Shown in pieces: positions 6,901 through 16,076 of a stretch of DNA of 56,332 nucleotides (position 1 is its first letter; each line of letters begins with the position of its first letter). Below the pieces are notes generated by a model. The model worked only from the letters and a program-made list of their open reading frames with translations, did not search any database and was not told the DNA's origin. Made by a program: the position numbers and the translations under genes. The DNA comes from a bacterium UBP4_UBA6127 (GTDB taxonomy: Bacteria > UBP4 > UBA4092): contig DIVR01000077.1 in assembly GCA_002428325.1 (NCBI GenBank), forward strand, positions 1-56,332, in the 5' to 3' direction.

Positions 6901-8217
6901 CTATTTTTGCTTCCAATCAACCGTTTGGCAGGAATTCGGCAAGACCTGCAAGGTAGTGGATATAATATATGGTTTTTTAATAATTTTCAACTCATGGGTC
7001 CCTTCCAGGATATGGGACACGGAAGGTTTTTTTTGGTATCCATCCAGTAATATCAAGGCATCAGAAGGGATTTCTTCCAAGACAATCCGCCCCTCTCCCC
7101 GATGGAATAACTGGCTGTTTTGAATAATATACCTTCCGGTGAAGAATAAAGATATCAATATCATCAATACGGACGGGATGGAGGCATGAGGAATTTTCAT
7201 CAGCCAGTATCCTGCCAAGAGAGTGGCGGGAAATCCATAAAGGGCAAAAACAGTCCAGACCTGAGGATTGTTATCAGGATAATGGGTCAACATCAACCCC
7301 AGGGTTCCCAGGGTTGCCAACAATAGAAGGGGTACTTCCACAGGATTCCAGGCCTTTTGCCCATGGACCAGAGGAAGCAGCAGTAACAGGGGAATGGAAA
7401 AAAGGGAAATCCGGTATTGGAAATAAAGGATATTCCGCCAATAGGCCTTTCCCAAATAGGTATAATCCTCAGGCCTTCCCGGCTGGGGATGGAAACTCAT
7501 CCAATGGATATTCTCAAAGAAATCTCCTGAACCCCAGTTGAGCCAGGTAATTCCCACCATCAGAACAGCCAGAGGAATCAATCCCCACAGCCAGGTTTTT
7601 ATTTCATCCGTATGATGGCCCTTCAACCACCAGGCAAGGACCAGCACCGGAAAGTAAAACCCTACCTGCAGATGGCACCAGGCAGCCAGGCTGTAAGCCA
7701 AAGCCGGAGCCAGAGGAGAGTATTTCCCCTCACAATACCCAAACAGGTAATAAAAAAACATGGCGCTGGCCGCAATCACCAGGGCATAGGTTTCCAGAAA
7801 TCCATAAAATAGAACCGTGAACCCGGAACTCATAACCAAGCCAAAAGGGATCCACCCTTTGACTCCCCACCGTTCGCAGATTCGATAGAGGTAATACACA
7901 AAGATACTGCCTGCCAGACAGGCCACAAAATGCATGGCATATCGGCCATCCCAGCCCAGGAGATAACCGCCCGTCTTGTAACTCAGTTGATATAGAAAAA
8001 AGGAAAGCATCCTTCTTTTTCGAAACCAGACATCTCCCTCGACTTCTCTCAACCAGAGGTCAGCACTGCCTTCCCCTAATTGCACTGAACGGAAAAACCA
8101 GAAAACCAGGAAAAACACCCCGGACAGCAGCCAAGGTAAATATATTTCAATCCTGGAATTTCCAGAAAATGAAGAGAATTGAGATTGTTTCGGCAATCGG
8201 CTCATAGTCGGCAACAT
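6901..8217 (-). CDS. polytopic membrane protein, GT-C glycosyltransferase-like, with PEGA-like tail
   Basis: 438 residues with about ten hydrophobic helices between residues 25 and 370 and short loops, the layout of GT-C (PMT/ArnT-like) transferases. The first long loop after helix 1 contains acidic residues (EGSADLWLREVEGDVW), where GT-C enzymes carry their catalytic Asp; the exact motif is not recognisable. Residues about 385-438 leave the membrane as a small beta domain (DALILLDGYQ, LEGTHELKIIKKPY) that resembles a PEGA domain, a surface-located beta module. Such a fusion is unusual. It would act at the inner membrane on a lipid-linked sugar if the GT-C reading is right; a non-enzymatic membrane protein is the alternative. 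Confidence 0.6.
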   Translation of the reverse strand: MLPTMSRLPKQSQFSSFSGNSRIEIYLPWLLSGVFFLVFWFFRSVQLGEGSADLWLREVEGDVWFRKRRMLSFFLYQLSYKTGGYLLGWDGRYAMHFVACLAGSIFVYYLYRICERWGVKGWIPFGLVMSSGFTVLFYGFLETYALVIAASAMFFYYLFGYCEGKYSPLAPALAYSLAAWCHLQVGFYFPVLVLAWWLKGHHTDEIKTWLWGLIPLAVLMVGITWLNWGSGDFFENIHWMSFHPQPGRPEDYTYLGKAYWRNILYFQYRISLFSIPLLLLLPLVHGQKAWNPVEVPLLLLATLGTLGLMLTHYPDNNPQVWTVFALYGFPATLLAGYWLMKIPHASIPSVLMILISLFFTGRYIIQNSQLFHRGEGRIVLEEIPSDALILLDGYQKKPSVSHILEGTHELKIIKKPYIISTTLQVLPNSCQTVDWKQK

Positions 8218-8261
8218 ATTACCACACCCAACCGGATTTTTTCGACCCTCTTCTTGTCAAT

Positions 8262-8295
8262 AAAAAACCCGGATAAGAAATACTCTCATCCGGGT
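8262..8295 (-). terminator. Rho-independent terminator after the secretin gene
   Basis: Arms ACCCGGAT (8267-8274) and ATCCGGGT (8288-8295), followed on the minus strand by a T-run (8266-8262). It closes the secretion operon 26 bp after the stop codon. Confidence 0.8.
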
Positions 8296-8320
8296 GGGTT
8301 AGCTCCTATTCAGAAAAAAT

Positions 8321-10303
8321 CTATTTCTTCATATCCGCCTCAGTGGGGGGAAGCACTAAATCATTCTTGGTTTTGGGAACCTGGATATTGCCGGAAGTCT
8401 TTTTCGGACTGGCAGAAATGGGCCGGGCTGTGGTATCCACACTTTCGATAACACCTGTCGGCCGGATATTTTCAGGGTTGGCATTTTCCACGGCATCCTC
8501 TTGTTTTGCCTTTTCTTCCATCAACATATCTACCAGTTCTTTTTTATTTTTTTTCTGGACCGAATCCGTGGTGGCATTACTGAGAGCTTTATAGAAATCA
8601 GGATAAAGCTGTTCAGATTCAATCCGTTTTCCGGTAACCATGTGGGGCGTCAGGAACAAAATCAAGTTTCGTTTATTATTGGATTTTGACCGGCTGCCAA
8701 AAAGGAGATGTCCGATAAAAGGAATATCTTCCAAAAGAGGAATCCCGGAACCGGATTCGGTTTTGTTTTTGGTCACCAAACCACCGATGACCACTGTCTC
8801 GTGGTTATGGACCTGGATATAAGTGCTGGCTTTGGCAGTAGTCGTCTTTACCCCGGAAAACTGGTTGCCAGTCCCTTCATTTAAGGTAACCGGGTCAGCG
8901 CTGGTATTCTCCAAAGATACTTTCATATCAATAACCCCATCGACATTGATGTGGGGTTTAACGGTCAGTTTCAACCCATATTCCTGGGAAGTCTGAGAAT
9001 AGTATTGCTGCTGATAACTCGAGCCTGACGCACTGGTAACCGGTTGAGTGTATAAGGTACTGTAAGGTTGGGTACCACCGATGGAGATCTGCCCTTCCTC
9101 ATCATTTTTTACCATGATTCGCGGACTGGCCAATAATTCAGTATTCGCTCCTAATTTACTGGCAGCCTTGGCCGTAGCACTAAAGTTTAAACTAAGCATT
9201 GAAGTCGAAGAATTGAAATAATCTCTAACTCCTTGTTGGAAATTATTTTTAAAAATATCGATGACAGCAGTGCTGGAAATGGAATACCCGGCGCCATAAG
9301 ACCAATCAATACCAAGGTCCAGGGATTTCTGGTAATCCATATCGACAATTTCAGCCTCGATATAAACCAACCGGTCAGGCTGGTCGAGGGCTTCAATGAA
9401 ACTCCGAATTTTGTCCATATGGCTGGGAATATCATCCACAATCACCCGGCTGTTTCGTTCATCAATCTTAATAATCCCTTTTTTGGTAACAATATCTTTG
9501 ATGGCCGCTTCAATATCCTTCGGTTTGGCATATTTCACTTCAAAGACTTCCAGTTGGGTTTCCACATCCAGGGATTCCACCAGCTTAGCGATTTTTTCAA
9601 CGGCGGAAGGGACATCCGTTACAATCAGGGAATTGGTCCGTTCATCGACCTGAATATCCCCTTTAGCAGTTTTAAGTTTATCCGCCTGGGTTTTGATATC
9701 CGAAGCAATGGCATATTTTATCGGGAAGATTTCAACTTCAATCAATACATCCAAAGTCTGGACAATCTGTTCAATCCGGGAAACGGATTCTGGAGTATCG
9801 GTTACCTGCAGGAGGTTGGTACGGTCATCCCGGATGATTTTTCCAGCTGTGGTCAGCATGGGGGTAATGGCGTTTTGCACATCCTGGGCATTGGTGTTGA
9901 GAATATAGAAGGATTTGGTAATGACCTGATCTTTCATATATTCATCATATTCAGCCTTGGTCATAATGGTGATGGTGTTTTCCACTCGAACCCAGACCCA
10001 TCCATTGGATTTGGTAATACTGTCCAGGGCTTGTTCCAGATTGGAATTATTCAGGGAAATATTGATATTCCCCGTGGCTCCTTTACTGGCAACCACTCCC
10101 ACCCCAAAGGTATCCCCCAATAGAGATAATACCTGGTTCAGGGGAGTATCGGTCAGGGACCCGGTAAAAGTCTTCTCCCCACCGGCCTGAGCATAAGCGG
10201 GAAAACTCCCGAAATTACTCAAGCAGAGCATGCTGGCAATTAATAATGCCATGAAAAGCCATTGGGCTGTTCCGGCCATAGTCAGTCTTTTAAATATTTT
10301 CAT
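8321..10303 (-). CDS. gspD: secretin (GspD/PilQ family)
   Basis: 660 residues; GGAGG upstream of the ATG at 10303. Signal peptide about 1-39 (cleavage near AYAQAGG). Residues about 45-110 form an N0/STN-type domain (NISLNNSNLEQALDSIT). Three N-type repeats follow (SFYILNTNAQDVQNAITPML, IFPIKYAIASDIKTQADKL, VFEVKYAKPKDIEAAIKDI), each ending in a 'D.R.N.L.V.D' strand. The secretin domain (about 320-565) is clear: VYIEAEIVDM, LGIDWSYG, ASPRIMVKNDEEGQISIG, VVIGGLVTKNKTESGSGIPLLEDIPFIGHLLF and NLILFLTPHMV. It forms the outer-membrane gate for folded proteins or pili. Last gene of the pilMN-pilO-pilP cluster, exactly the PilQ position; the protein alone cannot decide between GspD and PilQ. The C-terminal 80 residues are a charged extension. 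Confidence 0.93.
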   Translation of the reverse strand: MKIFKRLTMAGTAQWLFMALLIASMLCLSNFGSFPAYAQAGGEKTFTGSLTDTPLNQVLSLLGDTFGVGVVASKGATGNINISLNNSNLEQALDSITKSNGWVWVRVENTITIMTKAEYDEYMKDQVITKSFYILNTNAQDVQNAITPMLTTAGKIIRDDRTNLLQVTDTPESVSRIEQIVQTLDVLIEVEIFPIKYAIASDIKTQADKLKTAKGDIQVDERTNSLIVTDVPSAVEKIAKLVESLDVETQLEVFEVKYAKPKDIEAAIKDIVTKKGIIKIDERNSRVIVDDIPSHMDKIRSFIEALDQPDRLVYIEAEIVDMDYQKSLDLGIDWSYGAGYSISSTAVIDIFKNNFQQGVRDYFNSSTSMLSLNFSATAKAASKLGANTELLASPRIMVKNDEEGQISIGGTQPYSTLYTQPVTSASGSSYQQQYYSQTSQEYGLKLTVKPHINVDGVIDMKVSLENTSADPVTLNEGTGNQFSGVKTTTAKASTYIQVHNHETVVIGGLVTKNKTESGSGIPLLEDIPFIGHLLFGSRSKSNNKRNLILFLTPHMVTGKRIESEQLYPDFYKALSNATTDSVQKKNKKELVDMLMEEKAKQEDAVENANPENIRPTGVIESVDTTARPISASPKKTSGNIQVPKTKNDLVLPPTEADMKK

Positions 10304-10389
10304 TGAAAGAAACCTCCGTCCCGGGCAATCAATCTATCATAGGACCTGTAACATGTAATTTAGCAGTTTCATGGCTGGGATGATCCTTT

Positions 10390-11163
10390 CTAAGGAGTCA
10401 TCTCCATACTCATGGTGCCATATTCAAATACTACTTTATTTTGTAAAACCTGTTTCACGATGACATGCTGAAGGATATCGCCTTCTTTAACTTTATTATT
10501 TTTACCGTCACCGGTCAGGATAAAAGCTGTTTTTAAAGCCGGGATAGAACCTTTCAGTTTCCAGCCCCGGGTCAGTTCTTCAATCGGTTTCAGGGAGAAC
10601 CATTTAGATTCATCCGGATTATTTGCCAAAGCGACCTGAACTCGGTTCTGCATGGGTTCCACTGTTATTAGTTTCACTCCATCCAATACTTCCCCTACCC
10701 GAAGGTTATGGGAAAGAGCCCGGGTGTCCTGAACAATACATTCATCTTTGCCGATAATCTCCCATATCAGCCAATTCCGAGTCCGAACTTCAACCGTTTC
10801 ACGCGGCGGAGGAGGCGGCGGGGGAGGCGCAATCAACAGCCTGAACATATCCCGGCTGCCAATCCCTTTATAGGTTTCACCGCTGGCCAGGAAAGCTGTA
10901 GTATCAGAAGAAAATTGATGAAATTCATAAGGGGACTCATCTGCTACCATCGGTTTGGAAGCGGTCATGATCCCCAGGGGAATCCCGGTGGTGCTTTTCC
11001 CCAGCAAAGAAGCCGTATCCGCAGCCAGAGTCGCCGCAGTAACAGTCTTTTTGCGTTTTTTAGGTTTAATATCGCCGGAAGGGGTCGGCCAAAAATAATA
11101 ACCAGCCACTACCAATATAGCCACCAGGGCAAGGATTATGGTTGTCAGACGGTATTTCATCAT
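10390..11163 (-). CDS. PilP/GspC-like inner-membrane assembly protein
   Basis: 257 residues. N-terminal membrane helix about 8-26 (IILALVAILVVAGYYFW) after a short cytoplasmic tail, then a linker with a run of eight prolines (about residues 111-118). Two beta-rich segments follow (WLIWEIIGKDECIVQD.RALSHNLRVGEVLDGVKLITV and later KEGDILQHVIVKQV.QNKVVFEYG). This anchor-linker-beta layout with repeated 'G..L.GVKL..V..N.V' strands matches the HR domain of GspC and PilP, which bind the N0 domain of the secretin. It lies between pilO and the secretin, the conserved PilP position, 24 bp after pilO. It links the inner-membrane platform to the outer-membrane pore. Confidence 0.75.
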   Translation of the reverse strand: MMKYRLTTIILALVAILVVAGYYFWPTPSGDIKPKKRKKTVTAATLAADTASLLGKSTTGIPLGIMTASKPMVADESPYEFHQFSSDTTAFLASGETYKGIGSRDMFRLLIAPPPPPPPPRETVEVRTRNWLIWEIIGKDECIVQDTRALSHNLRVGEVLDGVKLITVEPMQNRVQVALANNPDESKWFSLKPIEELTRGWKLKGSIPALKTAFILTGDGKNNKVKEGDILQHVIVKQVLQNKVVFEYGTMSMEMTP

Positions 11164-11187
11164 CTTAGGTTATCCTGCCGAGGAGCC

Positions 11188-11763
11188 CTATTGGGGACCT
11201 CCGGCCTCCTCTTCTTTAGAAATGACTTTCCCGATTCGCAGGGTTGTCTGCAATATCGGATTTTGGGCTGATTTGGCTTTAGGGGTAATCTGAAGATATT
11301 CGATATAAAGGCCCCGTTCAACCATCCCCTGAAGGAATCGGCCCACAGTGGCTAAATTTCCCTCAAAGACTACTTGAATGGTATAGACCTGATAATCAGA
11401 CCGGGAGACTTTCCGTTTCCGGACAGGGTCCATTCGGTTGAACCGGACACCGGTTTCCCTCTGTAATTCATCGGTCTGCAACAGCAGAGTGTCTTCGGCC
11501 CGTTTCTGGGGGTCTTTCAATCGGATGATTTTCTGGTATTGTTCATAATCGGCCAGAATCTTTGATTCATTTTTCAGGAGCTGATTCACTTTTTTCAATT
11601 CAGCCTGTTTATTTGCAAGCCGGGTGGAGGTCCTGCTCCATTCATCCACCAGGGGATAAATAATCCAGTTAAACAGCAAAGCGCCGGCAATCACCGCGCA
11701 GGTTGCAAAAAAGATGGTTTTTTCCCGCCGGGTCTTAAAGAGTTTATCGAGGGATGAAATCAT
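11188..11763 (-). CDS. pilO: PilO/GspM-like pilus assembly protein
   Basis: 191 residues. Short cytoplasmic segment, membrane helix about 17-37 (TIFFATCAVIAGALLFNWIIYPLVDEW), then a coiled coil (RLANKQAELKKVNQLLKNES) and a ferredoxin-like domain (VYTIQVVFEGNLATVGRFLQGM...LYIEYLQITP), the standard PilO plan. PilO pairs with PilN in the periplasm to form the alignment complex between the inner-membrane motor and the secretin. The start ATG overlaps the pilMN stop by one base (TAATG), so translation is coupled. Normal length for the family. Confidence 0.85.
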   Translation of the reverse strand: MISSLDKLFKTRREKTIFFATCAVIAGALLFNWIIYPLVDEWSRTSTRLANKQAELKKVNQLLKNESKILADYEQYQKIIRLKDPQKRAEDTLLLQTDELQRETGVRFNRMDPVRKRKVSRSDYQVYTIQVVFEGNLATVGRFLQGMVERGLYIEYLQITPKAKSAQNPILQTTLRIGKVISKEEEAGGPQ

Positions 11764-13391
11764 TATTCTCTCCCCTCTTGGTTTTCGGCAGTACCGGTCT
11801 GGTCATCTTTCGCCGGTTTGATTTTACAAACCACATTAAATCGGACTACCTGCTTGGTTTCCATGGTATCGGTATTGGCATTCTGGATTTCTACCAGGGA
11901 GAAATGCCCGAGTTTTTCAACTTCAAACCGGAAATTAACGGCATCTTCCATACTCATGGCGACAGCGGTCAAAGTCAGGACCCGGTTACGTTCATAAACT
12001 ACTTTTTCCAGAGCCACCTGGCCGGGGATTAATTCACAATCCGTCAATCCGCTAAGGGTTTCCACACTGACATCGGTTTGAGAGACCATCTTCCGGATGG
12101 ATTCCAGCTGTTTCTGCATTTCCGCCAGTTTCTCGGTTTTAGGTTTTTTCATAACCAGGTCCCGGGATATCTTATTGATTTCATCCTGCATCCCGGCATA
12201 TTGCTGGTAGCCATAGACTCCGGCAGCAATAAAAAGAGCCGCCACCCCGATCCCAATTTGCCCAAAGAACCATTGGCGTTTCCGTTGAATCCGTTTTCTC
12301 AGGATTTCCGGGGGAAGCAGATTAACCGCCTCACCTCGGTCGGCATCCATCGCCCTTAAGGCAAGCCCGAAAGCTGTATTTAATTCAGGAAGAAGCTCAA
12401 CCGAGCCTCCACTATGTTCGGAAGTCACATAACTCACCGGTTTAACCGGTATCCCTAATTCTTTTTCCAGGTAATCTTTCAGGGTCGGAATCCGGGAAAG
12501 TCCACCGCTGAGGACAATCGAATCGATATGGCTGATACCGAATTCGTTAGAGAAATAATCAATCGACCGTTTAATTTCATTATCGACCCGTTCCTGCCAA
12601 CTGGCAACGGTATCCCGGAGGGTCTCTTTTTCATATGTACCCAACCCATAATCAGGTTGAGTAAAATCCATTTTCAGCAACATCTGCCGGGATTCTTCCT
12701 CAGAGACATTTAATCCTCTCTGGAAAGCCCTCATCAGCTGGGACCCCCCAATCGGGGTGGCACGGGTATATTTCAAAGCCTGGTTCTGCACCAGGAAAAG
12801 TTCCATGGAAGTGAATCCAAAATCCATTAACAGGAAGGTTTTATTGGGTTCTTTGAAAGCCGCCGAACGGGCCACTTTCAAACCCCGCATCAGGGCAAGA
12901 GCGCTGGAATCAATAGCATAAGGTTCCAGGTGCAAAGCTCTCAGCAGGTTTAACTGCTCTTCCACCGCATCCCGCCGGCAGACAGCCATCAGGACTTCGG
13001 ACCCGCCCAAATGGCTGGACCCGATCAATTCAAAATCAACAATATCTTCATCGGTATAGAAGGGCACATACTTAGCCGCTTCGAACCGGATCATCTGTTC
13101 TACTTCAGAAATGGAATTGGTAGGAAGTTTGATATAGCGGACGACAGCCGCCTGCTTGGAAACAGAAGTTACCAGGTGGGCGGGATGAATCTTCATCTCC
13201 GCCAGAAGCTTCTTAATCGCTTCAGCAGTCGGAGTTTTCTCCGGAGACGAAAAATCCACCACACCGACGGGAGCCTGAATCTCTATCATTCCCTGCGAAA
13301 TGATTTTGTAAGAATCTCCACGCCCGCGGCGTATCTGGACCAGCTTTACGCTGTCCGATCCAATATCTAATCCTGTAACAATAGGGGCCAT
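11763..13391 (-). CDS. pilM: PilM-PilN fusion protein
   Basis: 542 residues, far longer than PilM alone (about 350). Residues 1-345 are PilM: an actin-like ATPase fold with VTGLDIGSDSVKLVQI at the N-terminus, LLMDFGFTSMELFLV as the second phosphate motif and VLSGGLSRIPTLKDYLE as the adenosine motif. Around residue 353 comes NLLPPEILRKR, the conserved cytoplasmic PilN motif (INLLP) that in other species docks into PilM. Then come a membrane helix about 370-390 (FFGQIGIGVAALFIAAGVYGY), a coiled coil and a PilN-like periplasmic ferredoxin-like domain. Two separate operon genes have therefore been joined, fixing the PilM-PilN ratio at 1:1. No frame break is seen. First gene of the pilMN-pilO-pilP-secretin set. 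Confidence 0.88.
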   Translation of the reverse strand: MAPIVTGLDIGSDSVKLVQIRRGRGDSYKIISQGMIEIQAPVGVVDFSSPEKTPTAEAIKKLLAEMKIHPAHLVTSVSKQAAVVRYIKLPTNSISEVEQMIRFEAAKYVPFYTDEDIVDFELIGSSHLGGSEVLMAVCRRDAVEEQLNLLRALHLEPYAIDSSALALMRGLKVARSAAFKEPNKTFLLMDFGFTSMELFLVQNQALKYTRATPIGGSQLMRAFQRGLNVSEEESRQMLLKMDFTQPDYGLGTYEKETLRDTVASWQERVDNEIKRSIDYFSNEFGISHIDSIVLSGGLSRIPTLKDYLEKELGIPVKPVSYVTSEHSGGSVELLPELNTAFGLALRAMDADRGEAVNLLPPEILRKRIQRKRQWFFGQIGIGVAALFIAAGVYGYQQYAGMQDEINKISRDLVMKKPKTEKLAEMQKQLESIRKMVSQTDVSVETLSGLTDCELIPGQVALEKVVYERNRVLTLTAVAMSMEDAVNFRFEVEKLGHFSLVEIQNANTDTMETKQVVRFNVVCKIKPAKDDQTGTAENQEGRE

Positions 13392-13558
13392 AAGCAGTTT
13401 TTAGTCTATTTTCCTAACTCATCTCAATAATTTGATTAAGAGGTAACATTATAACCTTATTTCCCTCTTTTTTCGATAAGCCCGGTTGCCAGAGGGAGAA
13501 GCTTAGCCGGTAATTTATCTATACTATCTCTTTATATAAAAGGACTACACAGCCTTGG

Positions 13559-14677
13559 TTAGAATTCCTGCCATTTCAAAATTTGGACTCGAACCCCTTC
13601 TTTAGCTCCCTTGAACTGGTTTTCCATCATTTCCATTTCCTCAGAGGTTAAGAGGGTAACGACCCATTCTCTCTTCACCAGGGCTTCCACCGTTGTTTTA
13701 GCTTTACCAATCTGGCCGGTACTCTGAATCCTGAATAAGTTGGAATCGGTACGAACTGTTCTAGAAAGCCGGGCTCCCAGCAAAGGATTTATCGGACCCA
13801 GTTCAGTTGCCACTTCTCCGGCATTGGTAAAAGGCTTATCATCCGAGGTCCCGGGTTCTCCATCCGACCCTAAAATCCTATCATTCAGGTTTTGAGCAAT
13901 GGAGATAGCATTTTCCACATCTTCATCAACCATACTTAAAATCATGGCTGTTAAGACTGGCAGTGGGGCCGTATTCACGTTTGTCATACCATCGCCTTCA
14001 ACAGTCAACAGGTCTATCAGGGAGACTTTCAAATCGGGATTACCATAAATACCCCGAGGCTCATAAAGCATTTCCGGCTTAAATCCCGGAACATTCAACA
14101 GTTCCACCGGGCTAACAAAGTCTTCATTCTTGAAATGTTCCTTGGCAAGCGTGGTATCTTTAGAACCGTAATAGAACTCCTCTTCGGTATAGGATGAATC
14201 TTGATTATAGTCACTGTCACCATCCCGATAATCGACGATGGCTGTGGCAAAATACTTAGCGTCATCCTCTTTATAGTCCAAGGCTTGGAATAAACCCTCA
14301 AACATTTTAACGGTAGCCTTGTTAATATTCATTTTACCCAGTTCATCCTGGATAACCACCGTATAAGTACCTTCCCCCAGGGGAATATCCTTATAGATTT
14401 TCTCGGTTTCCTCATTATTGGCCCAACAATCTCCAGGAGCGTCATAGATGGCATTCCGGGTTCGATGGTCTAAAATGGCATCATTCTTTAATTCCACCAA
14501 AGTACGTATCACACCGGCCCTTGCCAGGTAATAGGCTTGATGGGTATCCAATTGAGTCCTCGACATCCGGGCTTCTAATTGGAGTTCAATGGAGAAACCC
14601 AAGGCAATGACCGATAGAATCATCAATATCCAGAGGGTGGTTATCAGGATAACTCCCTGTTCTTTACCCAGCCTCAT
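13559..14677 (-). CDS. gspK: general secretion pathway protein K (minor pseudopilin)
   Basis: 372 residues, typical for GspK. The N-terminus has the prepilin helix without a strict cleavage Gly-Phe-Thr motif: QGVILITTLWILMILSVIALGFSIELQLEAR. GspK family hallmarks follow: LDTHQAYYLARAGVIRTLVEL, LGKMNINKATVKMFEGLF, AIVDYRDGD and VNTAPLPVLTAM. GspK caps the tip of the type II pseudopilus together with GspI and GspJ. It overlaps gspJ by 4 bp (ATGA). A 167-bp gap without a clear terminator separates it from pilMN, so all seven genes could be one transcript. Confidence 0.9.
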   Translation of the reverse strand: MRLGKEQGVILITTLWILMILSVIALGFSIELQLEARMSRTQLDTHQAYYLARAGVIRTLVELKNDAILDHRTRNAIYDAPGDCWANNEETEKIYKDIPLGEGTYTVVIQDELGKMNINKATVKMFEGLFQALDYKEDDAKYFATAIVDYRDGDSDYNQDSSYTEEEFYYGSKDTTLAKEHFKNEDFVSPVELLNVPGFKPEMLYEPRGIYGNPDLKVSLIDLLTVEGDGMTNVNTAPLPVLTAMILSMVDEDVENAISIAQNLNDRILGSDGEPGTSDDKPFTNAGEVATELGPINPLLGARLSRTVRTDSNLFRIQSTGQIGKAKTTVEALVKREWVVTLLTSEEMEMMENQFKGAKEGVRVQILKWQEF

Positions 14678-15498
14678 TCGTTGGTTGCCTCTTTTACAAT
14701 GCTGGGCTTCGTGGAAGGAATCTCACAAAACCAGTCAAATTCTTCCCCTTCAGCTTTGGGGTTATCCGGGATTTCCAAGGTCATTTTGATGCGGACAGCA
14801 TCCGGCAAGTTATCAGGATACACACGGATGGCATCTTTCCGCTCCGGATCAAAAAGGGAGTCTTCCTCCTCAGCATCCTTGGGAGTCCGGTTGTCATCCA
14901 GCCGGGAATCCCATTTAGCAGCCCAAAACAGCTGCCCTGCTTTCTTATAGCCATAACTCAGCTCACAGGACTTGATGCCATGAACCAGGTCCTCATCCTC
15001 GGCAATGGTGCCTGTTTGTTCATCCACTTTCCGGTTTAACTTCTTATCTTCATAAGTATAAGTTATTTTAAAGATTCCCTGCCGTAGGACTTTCAACTTT
15101 CCCAGGGGAACGGACCCATAACTATAAAAAGTCATGGTGGTGGCATTCCCTACAAAATCATATTCAGCCTGAGAATAAGTAGTTTCATCCTGAATCCAGC
15201 TGGTATCTGTAGAATAATCAATATTTTGGGTGGTGTCCTTTTGGTAAGGTGCAATATCATAAGAAGTCTCATCAATCCCCAAGACACTTCTTAGGTCCCG
15301 CATTGTGATAGAGTGGAGGATTCGGGCCTCCTGAGAGAGTTCCCGCTGGCTGGTGCCTGCCTTATAAAGACCCAAAGCTGTCCTAAAGGTGCTGTAAACC
15401 GCCCCCATTATTAAGGTAAACAAAACAGCGGCAATCAATACTTCCAGAAGGGTAAAACCACTTTGGGCGGTTGAGGACTGTCGCCTGTTAATCCACAT
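14674..15498 (-). CDS. gspJ: general secretion pathway protein J (minor pseudopilin)
   Basis: 274 residues. The cleavage/methylation motif SGFTLLEVLIAAVLFTLIMGAVYSTFRTAL begins at about residue 13, after a short basic leader, with Glu at +5. The downstream segment AGTSQRELSQEARILHSITMRDLRSVLG is the conserved amphipathic region of GspJ/PilW. The C-terminus (DNLPDAVRIKMTLEIPDNPKAEGEEFDW) is the typical final beta strand pair. It forms part of the pseudopilus tip complex GspI-J-K. Overlaps gspI by 11 bp and gspK by 4 bp. Confidence 0.88.
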   Translation of the reverse strand: MWINRRQSSTAQSGFTLLEVLIAAVLFTLIMGAVYSTFRTALGLYKAGTSQRELSQEARILHSITMRDLRSVLGIDETSYDIAPYQKDTTQNIDYSTDTSWIQDETTYSQAEYDFVGNATTMTFYSYGSVPLGKLKVLRQGIFKITYTYEDKKLNRKVDEQTGTIAEDEDLVHGIKSCELSYGYKKAGQLFWAAKWDSRLDDNRTPKDAEEEDSLFDPERKDAIRVYPDNLPDAVRIKMTLEIPDNPKAEGEEFDWFCEIPSTKPSIVKEATNE

Positions 15499-15940
15499 AG
15501 GTAAGCCTCGAAGTCTCGTAGGTCACCAAGGTGATAGGGGTGATTGTCTGTCCTTTTTCCTCATAACTGACCGTCAGGGTGATTGTTTCGAATTTTTCCG
15601 GCTCCATGAGGATAGAGGAATCATCTATCAGGTATTCGGAAGATTCTTCTTCAACATCATAATCCCATTTAATATCAGGGTACTTATCCCCAAAATCCCC
15701 CCGGTCGCCCTCTTTCCGGTCTTCCTCAGGGGTATTCATAATCTCAAACATTTTCTGCTGGGCCAAGGTCAAGGCTAGTTGGTATTTCTGGCTGGTTTTG
15801 ATGATCTTGGTCGAGGTGGAAAAGGCCCCCAATACAGCCATCAGCCCCACCGTCATTACCATGACCGAGACCAATACTTCCAAAAGCATGAACCCTTTGG
15901 GGTTTTGATTATTAAGTATGAAGGATTTCATTGGATTCAA
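15488..15940 (-). CDS. gspI: general secretion pathway protein I (minor pseudopilin)
   Basis: 150 residues. Leader followed by KGFMLLEVLVSVMVMTVGLMAVLGAFSTSTKI, a prepilin motif with Gly at -1 and Glu at +5, then LALTLAQQKMFEIM, the GspI/PilV-type conserved helix. The TTG at 15940 has a GGGAA box 6 nt upstream; the ATG at 15931 is in frame but too far from it, so the start is uncertain by three codons. First gene of the minor-pseudopilin trio. Confidence 0.87.
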   Translation of the reverse strand: MNPMKSFILNNQNPKGFMLLEVLVSVMVMTVGLMAVLGAFSTSTKIIKTSQKYQLALTLAQQKMFEIMNTPEEDRKEGDRGDFGDKYPDIKWDYDVEEESSEYLIDDSSILMEPEKFETITLTVSYEEKGQTITPITLVTYETSRLTYVD

Positions 15941-16076
15941 TTCATATTCCCTGGGAACCTGTACCTTATACTGTTTTGAAGGTAAAAGGCGTTGACTTAC
16001 ACCTCCGCAAAACCCACAGGATTTGTAGGAATTATATCATAAGAAAAGCCGGTTTCCCGGGTTCTCAAAGCTTCTG

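Noticed and set aside
9233..10123. 296-residue open frame on the plus strand opposite the secretin gene
   Set aside because: It mirrors the secretin codons (Gly/Asn/Ile-rich), has no ribosome binding site and no recognisable domain; a shadow of gspD.
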